A DNA stretch of 64,000 bases from Leisingera aquaemixtae (GCF_001458395.1 NZ_CYSR01000032.1:30003-94002); one strand, 5' to 3'. Counted from the first letter of the stretch, positions 44,475 to 54,893 are shown. The notes: generated from the sequence alone by a model not told the origin. Numbers and translations are program-made.

Positions 44475-44551
44475 AGGGCGCCGCTGCCGGCTGCACGGCG
44501 GGTTTCAGCGGCCCCTGCAGGCTGCGGCAAACGGGACAAGCGGGCTGAACA

Positions 44552-45790
44552 TCAGCGCAGGCTGCCGGTTTCCGGCTGAAAGGCTCCCGGGCCGCCGGCC
44601 CGGCGCCTGGGCGCGCCTGTTGCAGCAATCGTGCCGCCGATACTGGTGCCGGACGGGCTGGGCGCTTCGGCCCCCAAAAAGCGCATCTCGCTGATATTGC
44701 CGAGCAGGGAGATCCCCTCCCAGCGGATGTCGTAGCCGTCCTTGATCAGGAAGGCCCGCCCGCCCTGCGAGGTGTTGCTCTCGAAGATCGAGTCGATGAC
44801 CTTGATGCCATGCGGCATCAGATGCGCGTTGCTGCTGTTCAGCAGGCCGCTGCGGTTGATCACGGTGACCACAACGCCATTGGGGCTGTCAATGAACTCG
44901 CTGCCCGAAATGCGGATGTTGTGGTTCTGCTTGCTGGGGTCCAAATCCGACTTGCTTTTATACAGGCTCTTGATGTCGATGCCGCTGACGCCGTTGCCGT
45001 AGAACACCGAATTCCGCACCTGGCCGTCCTTGAAGCCGCCCGCGGTATCCAGCCCGTCGCGGTTGTTGCGTTCAAAGAAGCTGTCCGCCACGGTCATCCG
45101 CTCGGGGCCGTCGCCTGCGGGGGTTGCGGTGGTCTTGATGCCGTCGCCCAGCGATTTGCGGAAATGGCTGCCGGTCACCGTCGCGTCATCGCCGCCGATG
45201 ATGCGGACCTGGTAGAAGCCGCCGTCGAAGGAGCTGCTGCTGAGGGTGAACCGGTCGCCGTTGTGCACGTCGATATGCATCGAGACATTGCCGGAAAACG
45301 CGCTGTTCTGGACGCTGACCCCATCGCCCTCGACCACCAGGACGCGCTTGGTGTGGTAATCGGTGCCCGGCACCGGCTTGGCGCCGCTGTAGCCGGTTTC
45401 CGGCGCGTTCACCACGTCGAACGTCACGTTGTCCACCGTCACCCCGCTGGACAGGATGAACAGCGCCGAGGTGTCGGTGGCCGAGGCGGTGCGCACGTCC
45501 AGCCCCGCGCCCTGGGTGGCGGTGAGGGTGAAATTTTCCGGCAGCCGCAAATTCGACCCGGAGATCTTGTAGGTGTCCTCAAGAACCAGTGTGCCGCCGG
45601 CCTTGAACGTGCCATTCGACAGCAGATCCGCAAGCGCGCTGGAGATATCCTGACCGGCGGACCAGCCGAGGCCCGACGAGTAAAACGGCGGCGGCCGGAA
45701 TGCCTGCGCCCCGGCATCCGCGGCCCAGAGGCCGCCAGCAAGGAAAATGCCAATGGCCTTTGAGCTGATGCGGTTCAAAGAAAAAGGCAT
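44552..45790 (-). CDS. Secreted right-handed beta-helix protein (lyase/epimerase-like)
   Basis: A 412-residue protein with a Sec signal peptide (AIGIFLAGGLWAADAGAQA, cleavage after AQA around residue 30). The mature part is a parallel beta-helix with repeated short strands (GVTVDNVTFDVVNAP, GVSVQNSAFSGNVSMHIDV, DATVTGSHFRKSLGDGIKTT, GQVRNSVFYGNGVSGIDIKS), a fold used by polysaccharide lyases, hydrolases and epimerases. A catalytic triad cannot be assigned. The same helix, clearly homologous over ~330 residues, occurs at 62955 without a signal peptide. The last ~35 residues are low-complexity and differ. It converges on the RTX gene with a 77-bp gap. Confidence 0.82.
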   Translation of the reverse strand: MPFSLNRISSKAIGIFLAGGLWAADAGAQAFRPPPFYSSGLGWSAGQDISSALADLLSNGTFKAGGTLVLEDTYKISGSNLRLPENFTLTATQGAGLDVRTASATDTSALFILSSGVTVDNVTFDVVNAPETGYSGAKPVPGTDYHTKRVLVVEGDGVSVQNSAFSGNVSMHIDVHNGDRFTLSSSSFDGGFYQVRIIGGDDATVTGSHFRKSLGDGIKTTATPAGDGPERMTVADSFFERNNRDGLDTAGGFKDGQVRNSVFYGNGVSGIDIKSLYKSKSDLDPSKQNHNIRISGSEFIDSPNGVVVTVINRSGLLNSSNAHLMPHGIKVIDSIFESNTSQGGRAFLIKDGYDIRWEGISLLGNISEMRFLGAEAPSPSGTSIGGTIAATGAPRRRAGGPGAFQPETGSLR

Positions 45791-46316
45791 CGGAACGTCC
45801 TTCCTTCCGGCTGCAAACGCGGCGCTGCAGCCCCCGGCCCAAGCGGAGCGCCCTGTCTGCCTGCTGGCCCGGCGGGCCTGTTTCCAGCCGGGTAAAGACT
45901 AGCGCAGCCGGGCAAGACGGCAAAAAATCAGCGGCTCCGGCACCGCGGTGCAGAACCCGCCGGGCCGCGCAGCGCCGCGGAAAACCCCGCGCGGCGGCGG
46001 GGCAGGCCGCGGCCGCAAAGCCCGGCAGCCGGGGACGGCCTTTACTTGTGAAGGTTTCGGATTACCGTTCCGTCAAGGGGGCGAATATTCTGCCCCCGCC
46101 GGGGGTCTAAGTGGTTCTGCTAAGGTCGGGATTGATCCGTATGCTGCGTTGCGAAATGCCGGAAAGATGTGCTCCGGCTGTGTCCGCTGCCAGCTTTTTT
46201 GCCGCCTCGCCCTCCCGGAAAACGGGACGGGCGCAGCAGGGCGCTGCGGCGGCCGGAACCGCGCTGCCCGGACCGGATACCCGTGTTTCCAGTAACTCCA
46301 TCAAAGGAGACGTTTT
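45791..46316 (+). other. 526-bp intergenic region between the beta-helix gene and rfbF
   Basis: Divergent upstream region for both neighbours. It contains a GGGGGC/GCCCCC hairpin with an AT-rich loop at 46077-46097 and AAAGGAG just before the rfbF start. I see no convincing -35/-10 pair and no credible coding sequence; the open frame at 45948-46295 has unprotein-like composition. Confidence 0.5.
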
Positions 46317-47093
46317 ATGAAAGTGGCTATTCTTGCCGGCGGCAAGGGAACCCGTCTGGCAGAGGAGACCTCCGTCAGGCCGAAGCCGATGGTGGAAATC
46401 GGCGGGATGCCGATCCTGTGGCATATTATGATGATCTATTCCCATTACGGATATAACGATTTCTCTGTCGCCCTGGGCTACAAGGGCGATTACATCAAAC
46501 GCTACTTTGCCGAATACGGCACGCTGGCGGGCAGTATCACGGTCAATATGGGGCGCCCCGATCCGGTGGTGCGCCATGATCAGGAGCATGCCCCCTGGAC
46601 CGTCGACCTGATCGAAACCGGCGATGAAACGCTGACCGGCGGCCGGGTCAAGCGGCTGCAGCCGCATCTGGGCAACGAAACCTTCATGCTGACCTGGGGC
46701 GACGGGGTGTCCGATGTGAATCTGGACAAGCTGCTGGCCTTTCACCGCTATCACGGCAAGCTGGCGACCATCACCGCGGTGCGCCCGCCCGCCCGCTACG
46801 GCCACATGCGGTTTGACGGCGACCAGGTCACCGCCTTTGAGGAGAAGCCGCAGACCGCCGAGGGCTGGATCAACGGCGCCTTCTTCGTGCTGGAGCCGCA
46901 GGTGTTCGACTACATCGAAGGCGACATGGTGATGTTCGAGCATGCGCCCTTGGAAAACCTGGCCAGGGACGGTCAGCTGATGGCCTACCGCCACGACGGC
47001 TTCTGGGCGGCGATGGACACGCTGCGCGACAAGCACATCCTGCAGACACTGTGGAATTCCGGTCAGCGCCCCTGGGCGGTTTGGGAGAAGTGA
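46317..47093 (+). CDS. rfbF: Glucose-1-phosphate cytidylyltransferase
   Basis: A 258-residue enzyme making CDP-glucose from CTP and glucose-1-phosphate, first step of CDP-deoxysugar synthesis. The N-terminal [20 protein letters not shown] and [20 protein letters not shown] are diagnostic of RfbF. DDFSVAL-like and [20 protein letters not shown] segments, [20 protein letters not shown] and [20 protein letters not shown] follow in family order. AAAGGAG lies 11 bases upstream. The next gene starts 3 bp after its stop, so they form an operon. Confidence 0.95.
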   Translation: MKVAILAGGKGTRLAEETSVRPKPMVEIGGMPILWHIMMIYSHYGYNDFSVALGYKGDYIKRYFAEYGTLAGSITVNMGRPDPVVRHDQEHAPWTVDLIETGDETLTGGRVKRLQPHLGNETFMLTWGDGVSDVNLDKLLAFHRYHGKLATITAVRPPARYGHMRFDGDQVTAFEEKPQTAEGWINGAFFVLEPQVFDYIEGDMVMFEHAPLENLARDGQLMAYRHDGFWAAMDTLRDKHILQTLWNSGQRPWAVWEK

Positions 47094-47095
47094 GC

Positions 47096-49438
47096 ATGCG
47101 TGTACTGGTGACAGGCCACCGGGGCTATATCGGAACCGTGCTGACCCCGATGCTGATGGCGGCCGGGCATGAGGTGACCGGCCTTGACAGCGATCTTTAC
47201 GAGCGCTGCACCTTCGCGCCGGGCGGGGAGATGCCGCAGGTGCCAACGATCCGCAAGGACATCCGCGATGTCGAAACCGCGGATCTGCTGGGGTTCGATG
47301 CGGTTTTGCACCTGGCGGCGCTGTCCAACGATCCGCTGGGCGATTTCCGCCCGGAAACCACCTATGACATCAATTTCGAAGGCACCATGAAAGTGGCCGG
47401 CGCCGCCAAGGCGGCGGGGGTGCAGCGGTTCGTGTTTTCCTCCTCCTGCTCCAACTACGGCGCATCGGGGGAGGATTTCATCGACGAGACCGGCGCCTTC
47501 AACCCGGTCACCCCCTATGGCGAAAGCAAGGTGAAGTCGGAGCTGGCGCTGGCGGAACTGGCCGGGGGCGATTTCTGCCCGACCTTCCTGCGCTCTGCCA
47601 CCGCCTATGGCGTCAGCCCGCGCATCCGGTTCGATCTGGTGCTGAACAACCTTGTCGCCTGGGCGGTGACAACCGGCAATATCCACATGAAGTCGGACGG
47701 CACGCCGTGGCGGCCGATCACCCATATCGAGGACATCAGCCGCGCCTTCCTGGCAACGCTCGAGGCGCCGGCGGAGAAGATCCGCAACGAGGCGTTCAAT
47801 GTCGGCGTGACCGGCCACAATTACCAGATCCGCGAGCTGGCGGAGATCGTGGCGGATGTGGTGCCGGGCTGCAAGGTCACCTTTGCCGAAGGTGCGGGGC
47901 CGGACAAGCGGTCCTACCGGGTGAACTGCGACAAGATCCAGCGCGTCATGCCGCAGTTCAAGCCGCAGTGGGACGCGCGCCGCGGCGCGCAGTCGCTCTA
48001 TGACGCCTACCAGGCCCAGAAGCTGACGCTGGAGGAGTTCGAGGGGCCGCGCTATCAGCGCATCGGCCATATCAAGAAGCTGATTGGCGAAGGTATCATC
48101 GATGTCACCCTGAAGCATACCCCGGCAGGCGAGGCCGCCCGCCCCCCGCAGGCCCCGGACGCGGAGCAGGCGCAGTTTGCCTCCGACAGCGCCCGGGTGC
48201 AGTGCATTTCCTGCGGCCATCAGGGGCTGGAGCCGATCCTCGACCTGGGGCGGATGCCGCGCTCGGACGGGCTGCTGGAGGCGGCCGGGCCATCGCAGCA
48301 GGAAACCCTGGTGCCGCTGCGGCTGGGCTATTGCCCCGGCTGCACCCTGGTGCAGCTGCTGGAAACCCGCCCGGCCGAAGAGATGTTCGGCGACGACTAT
48401 GTCTATTTCTCCTCCTATTCCGAGGATTTGCTGAAGCATTCCCGGGAAAACGCGGAGGAGCTGATCAGAACGCACGGCCTGGGCCCGGACAGCCTGGTGG
48501 CCGAGATCGCCTCCAATGACGGCTACATGCTGCAGAATTTCCAGGCGCAGGGCATCCAGGTCCTGGGGATCGACCCCGCCAGCCAGCCTGCCCAGGCGGC
48601 GCGCGAAAAGGGGATCGAGACGGTTGTCGACTTCTTCGGCACCCGCGTTGCCGCCGGCCTGCGCGCCCAAGGCAAGCGGGCGGATGTGATCATCGCCAAC
48701 AACGTGGTGGCCCATGTCGCCGATCAGAACGACCTGGTGGCCGGGATGGCGGACCTGCTGGCGGACAACGGCATCGTTGTCGTCGAGTTCCCCTATGTCC
48801 GCGACATGATCGACTTCATCGAATTCGACACCATCTACCACGAGCACCTGTGCTACTTCTCGGCCGGGTCTGCCAAGGCGCTGTTCGAGCGGCACGGGCT
48901 CTACCTGAACGACGTCCGCCGCCTGCCGATCCACGGCGGCTCGCTGCGGCTCTATTTCAGCAAATGCGCCGCGGTCACCGACGCGGTGCAGGGCATTCTG
49001 GCGGAAGAGCACGCGCTGGGGCTCGACCGGTTCGAATACTACAAGTCCTTCGGCGCCCGGGTGCGCGCCTTCCGCGACCAGGCCCGCAAGCTGGTGGGCA
49101 CGCTGAAGGCCGACGGCAAGCGCATCGCGGCCTATGGCGCCGCCGCCAAGGGCACCATCATGTTGAACTTCCTGAACCTGAACGACCGCGCCATCGAATA
49201 TGCGGTGGACAAGAACATCCACAAGCAGGGCAAATACATGCCCGGCGTGCGGATCCGGATCGACGCGCCGGAGAAGCTGATGCAGGACAAGCCGGATTAC
49301 GTGATGATCCTGCCGTGGAATTTCCGCGATGAGATCATCCGCCAGCAGCGCGCCTTTCTGGAGGCGGGCGGGAAATTCGTCGTCCCGATCCCCGGCCTCG
49401 AGATTGTCAGCGCCCCGGAACAGGACAGCAGCAGATGA
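47096..49438 (+). CDS. NAD-dependent sugar epimerase/dehydratase fused to a C-methyltransferase
   Basis: A 780-residue fusion. Residues 1-~345 are an extended [23 protein letters not shown] (NAD-binding), [17 protein letters not shown] and the catalytic [16 protein letters not shown] (YxxxK). After a linker (~345-370) come a zinc ribbon ([20 protein letters not shown] ... [10 protein letters not shown]), a SAM-binding region ([20 protein letters not shown]), the active-site segment [14 protein letters not shown] typical of sugar C-methyltransferases, and the C-terminal Rossmann-like [17 protein letters not shown]. The two halves are normally separate genes. With RfbF, the product would be a CDP-linked modified, possibly methyl-branched, deoxysugar. 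The stop overlaps the next start (ATGA). Confidence 0.9.
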   Translation: MRVLVTGHRGYIGTVLTPMLMAAGHEVTGLDSDLYERCTFAPGGEMPQVPTIRKDIRDVETADLLGFDAVLHLAALSNDPLGDFRPETTYDINFEGTMKVAGAAKAAGVQRFVFSSSCSNYGASGEDFIDETGAFNPVTPYGESKVKSELALAELAGGDFCPTFLRSATAYGVSPRIRFDLVLNNLVAWAVTTGNIHMKSDGTPWRPITHIEDISRAFLATLEAPAEKIRNEAFNVGVTGHNYQIRELAEIVADVVPGCKVTFAEGAGPDKRSYRVNCDKIQRVMPQFKPQWDARRGAQSLYDAYQAQKLTLEEFEGPRYQRIGHIKKLIGEGIIDVTLKHTPAGEAARPPQAPDAEQAQFASDSARVQCISCGHQGLEPILDLGRMPRSDGLLEAAGPSQQETLVPLRLGYCPGCTLVQLLETRPAEEMFGDDYVYFSSYSEDLLKHSRENAEELIRTHGLGPDSLVAEIASNDGYMLQNFQAQGIQVLGIDPASQPAQAAREKGIETVVDFFGTRVAAGLRAQGKRADVIIANNVVAHVADQNDLVAGMADLLADNGIVVVEFPYVRDMIDFIEFDTIYHEHLCYFSAGSAKALFERHGLYLNDVRRLPIHGGSLRLYFSKCAAVTDAVQGILAEEHALGLDRFEYYKSFGARVRAFRDQARKLVGTLKADGKRIAAYGAAAKGTIMLNFLNLNDRAIEYAVDKNIHKQGKYMPGVRIRIDAPEKLMQDKPDYVMILPWNFRDEIIRQQRAFLEAGGKFVVPIPGLEIVSAPEQDSSR

Positions 49439-50610
49439 GCGGCACGCGCGCCTGCCCGGCCTGCAGCAGCCGGGACCTGACGGAGATCTACCGGCTGGAG
49501 GCGATCCCGGTGCAAAGCTGCATCCTGCTGGAGAGCGCGGAGGAGGCGCGGCAGTTTCCGCGCCATCCGCTGGTGCTGATGTTCTGCGGCTGCTGCGGCT
49601 TCATCTTCAATTCCGTGTTCGACCTGTCGCTGGTCGACTATGCCTCCGCCACCGAGGAGAGCCAGCATTTCTCCGGCACCTTCAACCGCTTTGCCCGGGA
49701 TCTGGCGGCGGAAGCGGCATCGCTTTACGACCTCAAGGGCAAGCGGACCCTGGAAATCGGCTGCGGCAAGGGCGAGTTCCTGCAAGAGCTTGCCCGCCAG
49801 ACCGGCACTCTCGGGCTGGGGGTCGACCCCGGGTTCATCCCGGAGCGCCTGCCCGGGGCGCAGGGCCAGCAGATCAGCTTCCAGCGGGAATTCTTCGATC
49901 CCGCCACCATCGCCGAGCCGCCCGATTTCGTCGTCTGCCGCCACACGCTGGAGCATATCCCCGAGGTCGGCCGCTTTATGCAGGACATCGTGCAGGTGCT
50001 GGACGGGCATACCGCCGCGGGCCTCTTCTTTGAAACGCCGGATGTGCAGCGGGTGCTGCAGGAAGGCGCCTTCTGGGACATCTACTACGAGCATTGCTCC
50101 TATTTCACGCAAGGCAGCCACGCGCGGCTGTTCCGGCGTGCGGGCTTTGATGTGACCGGGCTGTATCTGGCCTATGACGGCCAGTACATCATCCAGTACG
50201 CAGCCCCCGCGGCAGGCCGCCCGGCGCTGCCGCAGGAGGACGATCTGGACACGGTGCGCGCGCTGGCGGCCCGGTTCCCGCAAAAGGTCGCGGAGGTCCG
50301 CCGTCACTGGACGGAATTCGTGCGCAGCCGCCACGCCGCCGGCCAGCGGGTGGCGGTCTGGGGCGGCGGCTCGAAATGCGTGTCCTTCCTGACCACCAAC
50401 GGCCTTGGCGCGGAGGTGGCGCAGGTCATCGACATCAACCCGTTCAAACAGGGCAAATACCTGCCCGGCACCGGCCATCCTGTCAGCGCTCCGGACAGTC
50501 TGCAGGAGGCGCCGCCCGATACGGTGATCGTCATGAACCCGGTCTACCTGTCCGAAATCGGGGCGCAATTGTCGGCCATGGGCCTCGCCCCTGAGCTGGT
50601 GGCGGTATGA
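49435..50610 (+). CDS. Sugar C-methyltransferase-like protein A
   Basis: A 391-residue protein with the same order as the second half of the preceding fusion. It has a zinc ribbon ([20 protein letters not shown], later [13 protein letters not shown]), SAM motif [40 protein letters not shown], the active-site-like [20 protein letters not shown] and a C-terminal [20 protein letters not shown] domain. It overlaps both neighbours by 4 bp. It appears diverged from the fusion's methyltransferase (YYEH instead of YHEH), so substrate or reaction may differ. Confidence 0.82.
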   Translation: MSGTRACPACSSRDLTEIYRLEAIPVQSCILLESAEEARQFPRHPLVLMFCGCCGFIFNSVFDLSLVDYASATEESQHFSGTFNRFARDLAAEAASLYDLKGKRTLEIGCGKGEFLQELARQTGTLGLGVDPGFIPERLPGAQGQQISFQREFFDPATIAEPPDFVVCRHTLEHIPEVGRFMQDIVQVLDGHTAAGLFFETPDVQRVLQEGAFWDIYYEHCSYFTQGSHARLFRRAGFDVTGLYLAYDGQYIIQYAAPAAGRPALPQEDDLDTVRALAARFPQKVAEVRRHWTEFVRSRHAAGQRVAVWGGGSKCVSFLTTNGLGAEVAQVIDINPFKQGKYLPGTGHPVSAPDSLQEAPPDTVIVMNPVYLSEIGAQLSAMGLAPELVAV

Positions 50611-51782
50611 GTGCGGCAGCCCCCATAGCCTGCCCGCTCTGCGCCGCGCAGACGGCGCAGGGCATTTTCAGGCTGGAGAGCGTTCCGGTGATCTGCAACC
50701 AGCTGTGGCCGGACCGGGCGGCGGCACAGGCGGCGCCTGCCGGGACCGTGGATCTGCAGCTTTGCACCGGTTGCGGGTTCATCTGGAACAGCGCCTTTGA
50801 GCCTGCGCGCATGGCCTATGCGCCCGGCTACGAGAACGCGCTGCATTTCTCGCCCCGGTTCCAGGCGTTTGCCGCAGAGCTGGCGGCCGGGCTGGTGGCG
50901 CGGCACGGGCTGGCCGGCAAGCATGTGATCGAGATCGGCTGCGGCGATGGCCATATGCTGGATCTTCTGGCGCAGCACGGCGTGGCCTCGGCCACCGGTT
51001 TCGATCCCTCGATGGCGGGCGCGTCTTCTCCTTTCACCGCCCGCGATAATGTTGAAATTGTTGGTGAATACTTCCGCTCCGGTCAGCTGGACCGGCCGTT
51101 TGACGCGATCCTGTGCCGCCACGTGCTGGAGCATCTGGACGACCCGCTTGCCCTGCTCAGCGACATCCGCCGGGCGATCGGCAGCCGGGACGTGCCGGTT
51201 TACTTCGAAGTGCCGAATGCCGGCTGGATGCTGGAGACGGTTTCGATGTGGGACGTGATCTATGAGCACGTGGGCTACTGGAGCGCGCCGGCCCTCACCG
51301 CCCTGTTCCGGCGGGCCGGGTTCGATCCGGTCTCCGTCCGCACCGGCTATGGCGGCCAGTTCCTGATGGCCGAAGCGGTCCCGGCCCGGCCGCAGCCGGA
51401 CTATCTGGATCCGGGGGCGGCGCAGATCTGCGCATCGGCCCGGGCCTTCGCAGAGGCGGCGGATGCGGAATTGCAGCGGTGGCGCAGCAAACTGCAGGGC
51501 TGCAGCGGCAGCATCGTCATCTGGGGCGCCGGGTCGAAAGGGATCACCTTTGCCAATGCCCTGGGGGAGGCGGCGCGCGGGCTGGCGGCCTTTGTGGATC
51601 TGAACCCCCGCAAGCACCAGCGGTTCGCGCCCGGGGTCGCCCTGCCGGTCGTTGCACCGGAGGATCTCGCCAGCCTCCGCCCCGCCATGGTGCTGATCGC
51701 GAACGCCTTGTACGAGGATGAAATCATTGCACAGGTTCAGGCCGCGGGGCTGCGGCCGGAATTTGCGGTCATCGCAGGCTAG
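50607..51782 (+). CDS. Sugar C-methyltransferase-like protein B
   Basis: Third consecutive protein of this architecture, 391 residues. Zinc ribbon CPLCAAQTAQGIFRLESVPV and CTGCGFIWNSAFE, SAM motif HVIEIGCGDGHMLDLLAQHG, ILCRHVLEHLDDPLALLSDI, DVIYEHVGYWSAPALTALFR at the active-site position, and SIVIWGAGSKGITFANALGE in the C-terminal domain. It is likely a tandem duplicate of the preceding gene (same length, similar motif spacing), since diverged. It is the last gene of the rfbF operon. Confidence 0.82.
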   Translation: MSAAAPIACPLCAAQTAQGIFRLESVPVICNQLWPDRAAAQAAPAGTVDLQLCTGCGFIWNSAFEPARMAYAPGYENALHFSPRFQAFAAELAAGLVARHGLAGKHVIEIGCGDGHMLDLLAQHGVASATGFDPSMAGASSPFTARDNVEIVGEYFRSGQLDRPFDAILCRHVLEHLDDPLALLSDIRRAIGSRDVPVYFEVPNAGWMLETVSMWDVIYEHVGYWSAPALTALFRRAGFDPVSVRTGYGGQFLMAEAVPARPQPDYLDPGAAQICASARAFAEAADAELQRWRSKLQGCSGSIVIWGAGSKGITFANALGEAARGLAAFVDLNPRKHQRFAPGVALPVVAPEDLASLRPAMVLIANALYEDEIIAQVQAAGLRPEFAVIAG

Positions 51783-51971
51783 GGCGGGGGCTGGTGTTTT
51801 GCTGTCTCAAAGTGTGCGTATGCCGCTATGGAGAGTATGAATGAGGATTGATAGGATCAAGGTGCCGCCCTGAGCGGTCCGGGCACTGCGCCGGACCGGT
51901 TCAGGTGCAACAGGCCGGGCGGTTTTGCAGGGATCTGTTTTCAAATTTCTTTGTCCTCAGGGAGGTCTGCT

Positions 51972-52562
51972 ATGTTCAAGTTGATATTCGGTTTTTTCAC
52001 GGCACTGCTTTTGGCCGCAGCCGCGCAGGCGCAAAGCGGCTACAAGATTAAGACCGGCGATACGCTGCGCGTCGAAGTGCTTGAAGATGACAGCCTGAGC
52101 CGCAGCACGCTGGTGCTGCCGGACGGGTCCATCACGTTCCCGCTGGCTGGCGGCGTGGCCGCGGCCGGGCGGACGGTCGATCAGGTCCGGAATGATCTGA
52201 CAAATGCCCTGACGCCCAATTTCGCCGCCAAGCCGCGGGTGTTTGTGTCGGTCGACGCGCTGGCGGAACCGGCGGTACAGTCCGCCGTGGTTGTCCCCCG
52301 CGCCGTGCGCGCTGTTTACGTGATGGGGGAGATCACCACCCCGGGCATGCTGGAGGCAAGCCGCAGCACAACCCTGCTTCAGGCGCTTGCCCAGGCGGGC
52401 GGTCTGACCCGGTTTGCCGCTGACAAGCGGATTCAGCTGCGCCGGGGCAACAAGATCTATCTCTACAATTACCGCACCAATGGCGGCAGCGGCATTTCCG
52501 GCAGCACGGTCCTGGTGCCGGGCGATGTGATCGTGGTGCCCCAGCGCCGCCTGTTCGAGTAG
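51972..52562 (+). CDS. Short polysaccharide export protein (Wza/BexD family)
   Basis: A 196-residue periplasmic protein with a signal peptide (LIFGFFTALLLAAAAQAQS) and no lipobox cysteine. SGYKIKTGDTLRVEVLEDDS and [20 protein letters not shown] form the Poly_export domain. YVMGEITTPGMLEASRSTTL and LLQALAQAGGLTRFAADKRI form one SLBB-type domain, and it ends with VLVPGDVIVVPQRRLFE. Full-length Wza/KpsD proteins have more SLBB domains and an outer-membrane helix, missing here. It could be an accessory to a larger export channel. GGGAGG lies 9 bases before the ATG. Confidence 0.85.
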   Translation: MFKLIFGFFTALLLAAAAQAQSGYKIKTGDTLRVEVLEDDSLSRSTLVLPDGSITFPLAGGVAAAGRTVDQVRNDLTNALTPNFAAKPRVFVSVDALAEPAVQSAVVVPRAVRAVYVMGEITTPGMLEASRSTTLLQALAQAGGLTRFAADKRIQLRRGNKIYLYNYRTNGGSGISGSTVLVPGDVIVVPQRRLFE

Positions 52563-52714
52563 CCTGGCCCGCCGGCGAAACCGGCCCGGCCCCGGCGCGT
52601 GCCCCGGCGTGCAGAGGGGCCGGATGCCGTGCCGGACCGGACGCGGGTCCGGATGCGGGGCGCTGCTGCGGTTCCGGCGCTGCGGTTCTGGTCCTGCGGT
52701 TTTGGCCTTGGGCG

Positions 52715-53701
52715 TTACCTTGGCTGGCGCAGCCACAGCCAGAACCGGGTCCGCCGCAGGCGCAGGATCATCTGCCATTCCAGCCCTGCCAGCCGCGGCA
52801 GCCGCGACCTGAGCAGCCTGCGCTGATGCAGCGTCCAGCCCGCAAGGCTGCGCGGGCCTTCGGGGAACCCCGCTTCGGGAAACAGGTGCCGGATCAGGCG
52901 GCACTGCAACTCCAGCCCCAGCTTGAACCGGTAGGTGGAGAATTTTTCCTCGACCCGCTGCCAGCCGACCGGATCCCCGGGCACCGCGCACAGCTCGATC
53001 AGATCGATCAGATACCGCAGGTGCACAAAGCCCGAAAACACGCCGCGGTCGTGCAGCATGTCATGCGCCAGGTTGGTCACCAGGCGCAAATGGGCATTCG
53101 GGATCCGCACGGCGCCGGCTCCGAACGGCACCAGGCGGCTGTGCTCTTCCATCTCGCGGGCGCTGATGACGCCGAAATAGCGGTCCGGGATCCGGTGATG
53201 GATGTCCAATGCGCCGGCAACATCCGCCCGGAAGTAGCTGCCCAGGGAATACTGGTTCCGGCTGTTCGGGAATTTTTCGTAGCCAAGGCCGCTCAGAACG
53301 CGTTCGACAGCGCCGTCCTGCTCCGGGCTGGTCACGATATCCAGGTCAAAGGACATCCGCGCCACATCGGCGGCGTCCGCGGCCTGGAACAGATTGACCG
53401 CCCCCTTCATCAGGCCCGCCTCCAGCCCCTCCGCCGTCAGTGCCGTCAGGACTTCGTCAAGCTGGGCCTTCAGCATTGTGTTGCGGGTGATGTTGGCGGC
53501 GTCCACCGACGCCAGGTAGCTCAGGGCCTCGGGGTCAACCTGCCCGGCCTGGCCGGACTGCACCAGCCGCCTGTAGAGCAGCGGGCCGACAAGGTGCTCG
53601 TTGGCGCAGCCGATGATCTGCTCCCAGTCCGGGTCCCGCGGCACCCGCCCCCGCAGGCAGTGCGATAAAGCTTCCAGAGCGCTCGGGGCCAAAACGGGCA
53701 T
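52715..53701 (-). CDS. Nucleotidyltransferase-family protein (NTP_transf_5-like)
   Basis: A 328-residue protein with the minimal-nucleotidyltransferase pattern: a LEAGLMKGAVNLFQ loop near residue 100 and the acidic pair ARMSFDLDIVTSPEQDG (Asp119 and Asp121). DIHHRIPDRYFG and HLRLVTNLAHDMLHDRGVFS follow, typical of the family. The basic C-terminus (LRSRLPRL, LRRTRFWLWLRQPR) is unusual. It starts 4 bp after the stop of the HPr-kinase-like gene. Proteins of this pair (kinase-like plus nucleotidyltransferase) also occur in some lasso-peptide clusters such as paeninodin, which hints at peptide modification. The actual substrate is unknown. Confidence 0.78.
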   Translation of the reverse strand: MPVLAPSALEALSHCLRGRVPRDPDWEQIIGCANEHLVGPLLYRRLVQSGQAGQVDPEALSYLASVDAANITRNTMLKAQLDEVLTALTAEGLEAGLMKGAVNLFQAADAADVARMSFDLDIVTSPEQDGAVERVLSGLGYEKFPNSRNQYSLGSYFRADVAGALDIHHRIPDRYFGVISAREMEEHSRLVPFGAGAVRIPNAHLRLVTNLAHDMLHDRGVFSGFVHLRYLIDLIELCAVPGDPVGWQRVEEKFSTYRFKLGLELQCRLIRHLFPEAGFPEGPRSLAGWTLHQRRLLRSRLPRLAGLEWQMILRLRRTRFWLWLRQPR

Positions 53702-53705
53702 CCGG

Positions 53706-54806
53706 TCAGCCGCTCCCCGCCAGGTGCCAGGCCTCCCGGGCCAGGCTGCAGGCGTGCTCAAGCCCGTCATGCCGGGCCTGGAAAAACCGCGCGGAGCGTA
53801 TCAGCGCCGCCAGGGACTCAAAGCCGTCTCCCGACAGGCGGTCGTCCGCGGACCAGCAGGATGCCAGCATCATCCGGATGATGTCCTCTTCCGCGGTGAC
53901 GGGCTCCAGCCCGGCCGGGTTGTCGGGGCTGCGCTGCAGGAACAGCACGCAGCGGACGGGGCGCGCCGGGACCGCCCCGGCGTCCAAGGCCAGGTAGCGG
54001 ACCCGCTTGCCGTCCGGCCGCATGTAGGCGGGCCGGTCCTCGAGCCCCGGCAGGCGCGGCGCAAGAAGCGGCAGCGAGCCGCATTTCAGCGTCGCCGGCA
54101 GGGGCAGGGACATCACCGCGCCGCCGCGGCGCAGCACCGCCAGATCATCCCCCTCCAGGCGGAAGCCCTCTCCGTGCAGCGCAAGCGACAGGGTCGACTT
54201 GCCGCTGCCCGGGTCGCCGCACAGCAGCATGTGCTGGCCGTCCGCGGAAACGGCCGCGGTGTGCAGCACCGGATCCTCCGATGCCTCCAGAACCTGTGTT
54301 GTCAGCAGGTACTTCAGCGCGGCGCCGATTTCGTCCCAGCGGTGCCACTCCGGGTCTTCCCCGGCCCAGGCCAGCCCGGCCCGGGACTCCTCCTCGACAA
54401 GGACAAGCTGGTCCGGCGCAGGCCTGTCCGCCACCAGCAGATGCCCGAAGAGGCTGCGCACCATAGCGGCGGTCTTTTCGCCGGTGCAGCAGATCCCGGT
54501 GGTATGGCCGCCGATCGACAGGCACAGGCGCGCGGTGACCGGAACCGGCCCGGAGCGCGGCGCCAGATAGCGCACAGCCCCTGCCTCCAGCAGCTCCATC
54601 AGCGTTTGCAGGCCATCGCCGCCGTCCGCCGATGCGGCGCAGACGAAGTCCGCCACGCTGAGCCCGGCCGCCAGCCGGGGCCACAAGGCCACGGTCGTGT
54701 CAGACGCGTAGAACAGCTTCTGGTTATGAGGCAGAAACAAAAAATGGCGGGTTCCGGCGCTTGCGAGGCGCACATCAGGAACGGCCATAATTTGAGCGAG
54801 GTCCAA
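53706..54806 (-). CDS. HPr kinase-like protein with PqqD-like N-terminus
   Basis: About 366 residues. The first ~85 (FLPHNQKLFYASDTTVALWP, ADFVCAASADGGDGLQTLME) look like a PqqD-type peptide-binding (RRE) domain. The rest resembles the HPr kinase/phosphorylase catalytic domain: P-loop LLCGDPGSGKSTLSLALHGE (GDPGSGKS at residues 197-204), LEGDDLAVLRRGG with the acidic pair, and a following beta region. There is no HPr or PTS gene nearby, so the target should be something else, perhaps the small basic peptide encoded just upstream. The start is placed at TTG 54806 because GAGAGGG lies 6 bases before it; the ATG at 54788 lacks a ribosome site. Confidence 0.75.
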   Translation of the reverse strand: MDLAQIMAVPDVRLASAGTRHFLFLPHNQKLFYASDTTVALWPRLAAGLSVADFVCAASADGGDGLQTLMELLEAGAVRYLAPRSGPVPVTARLCLSIGGHTTGICCTGEKTAAMVRSLFGHLLVADRPAPDQLVLVEEESRAGLAWAGEDPEWHRWDEIGAALKYLLTTQVLEASEDPVLHTAAVSADGQHMLLCGDPGSGKSTLSLALHGEGFRLEGDDLAVLRRGGAVMSLPLPATLKCGSLPLLAPRLPGLEDRPAYMRPDGKRVRYLALDAGAVPARPVRCVLFLQRSPDNPAGLEPVTAEEDIIRMMLASCWSADDRLSGDGFESLAALIRSARFFQARHDGLEHACSLAREAWHLAGSG

Positions 54807-54849
54807 GAAATACCCTCTCTGAAAAAACAAAGGCAGCAATAGTCAGAAA

Positions 54850-54872
54850 CCCGGCGGATATCCTCCGCCGGG
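54850..54872 (-). terminator. Intercistronic hairpin between the basic peptide and kinase genes
   Basis: Nine-bp perfect stem (CCCGGCGGA and complement) with a five-base loop; on the minus strand it is followed by TTTCT. It could partly terminate after the peptide gene, giving more peptide than kinase, as is common for precursor-peptide operons. Confidence 0.5.
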
Positions 54873-54893
54873 CCCGGCCGCAGAACTTAGCTA

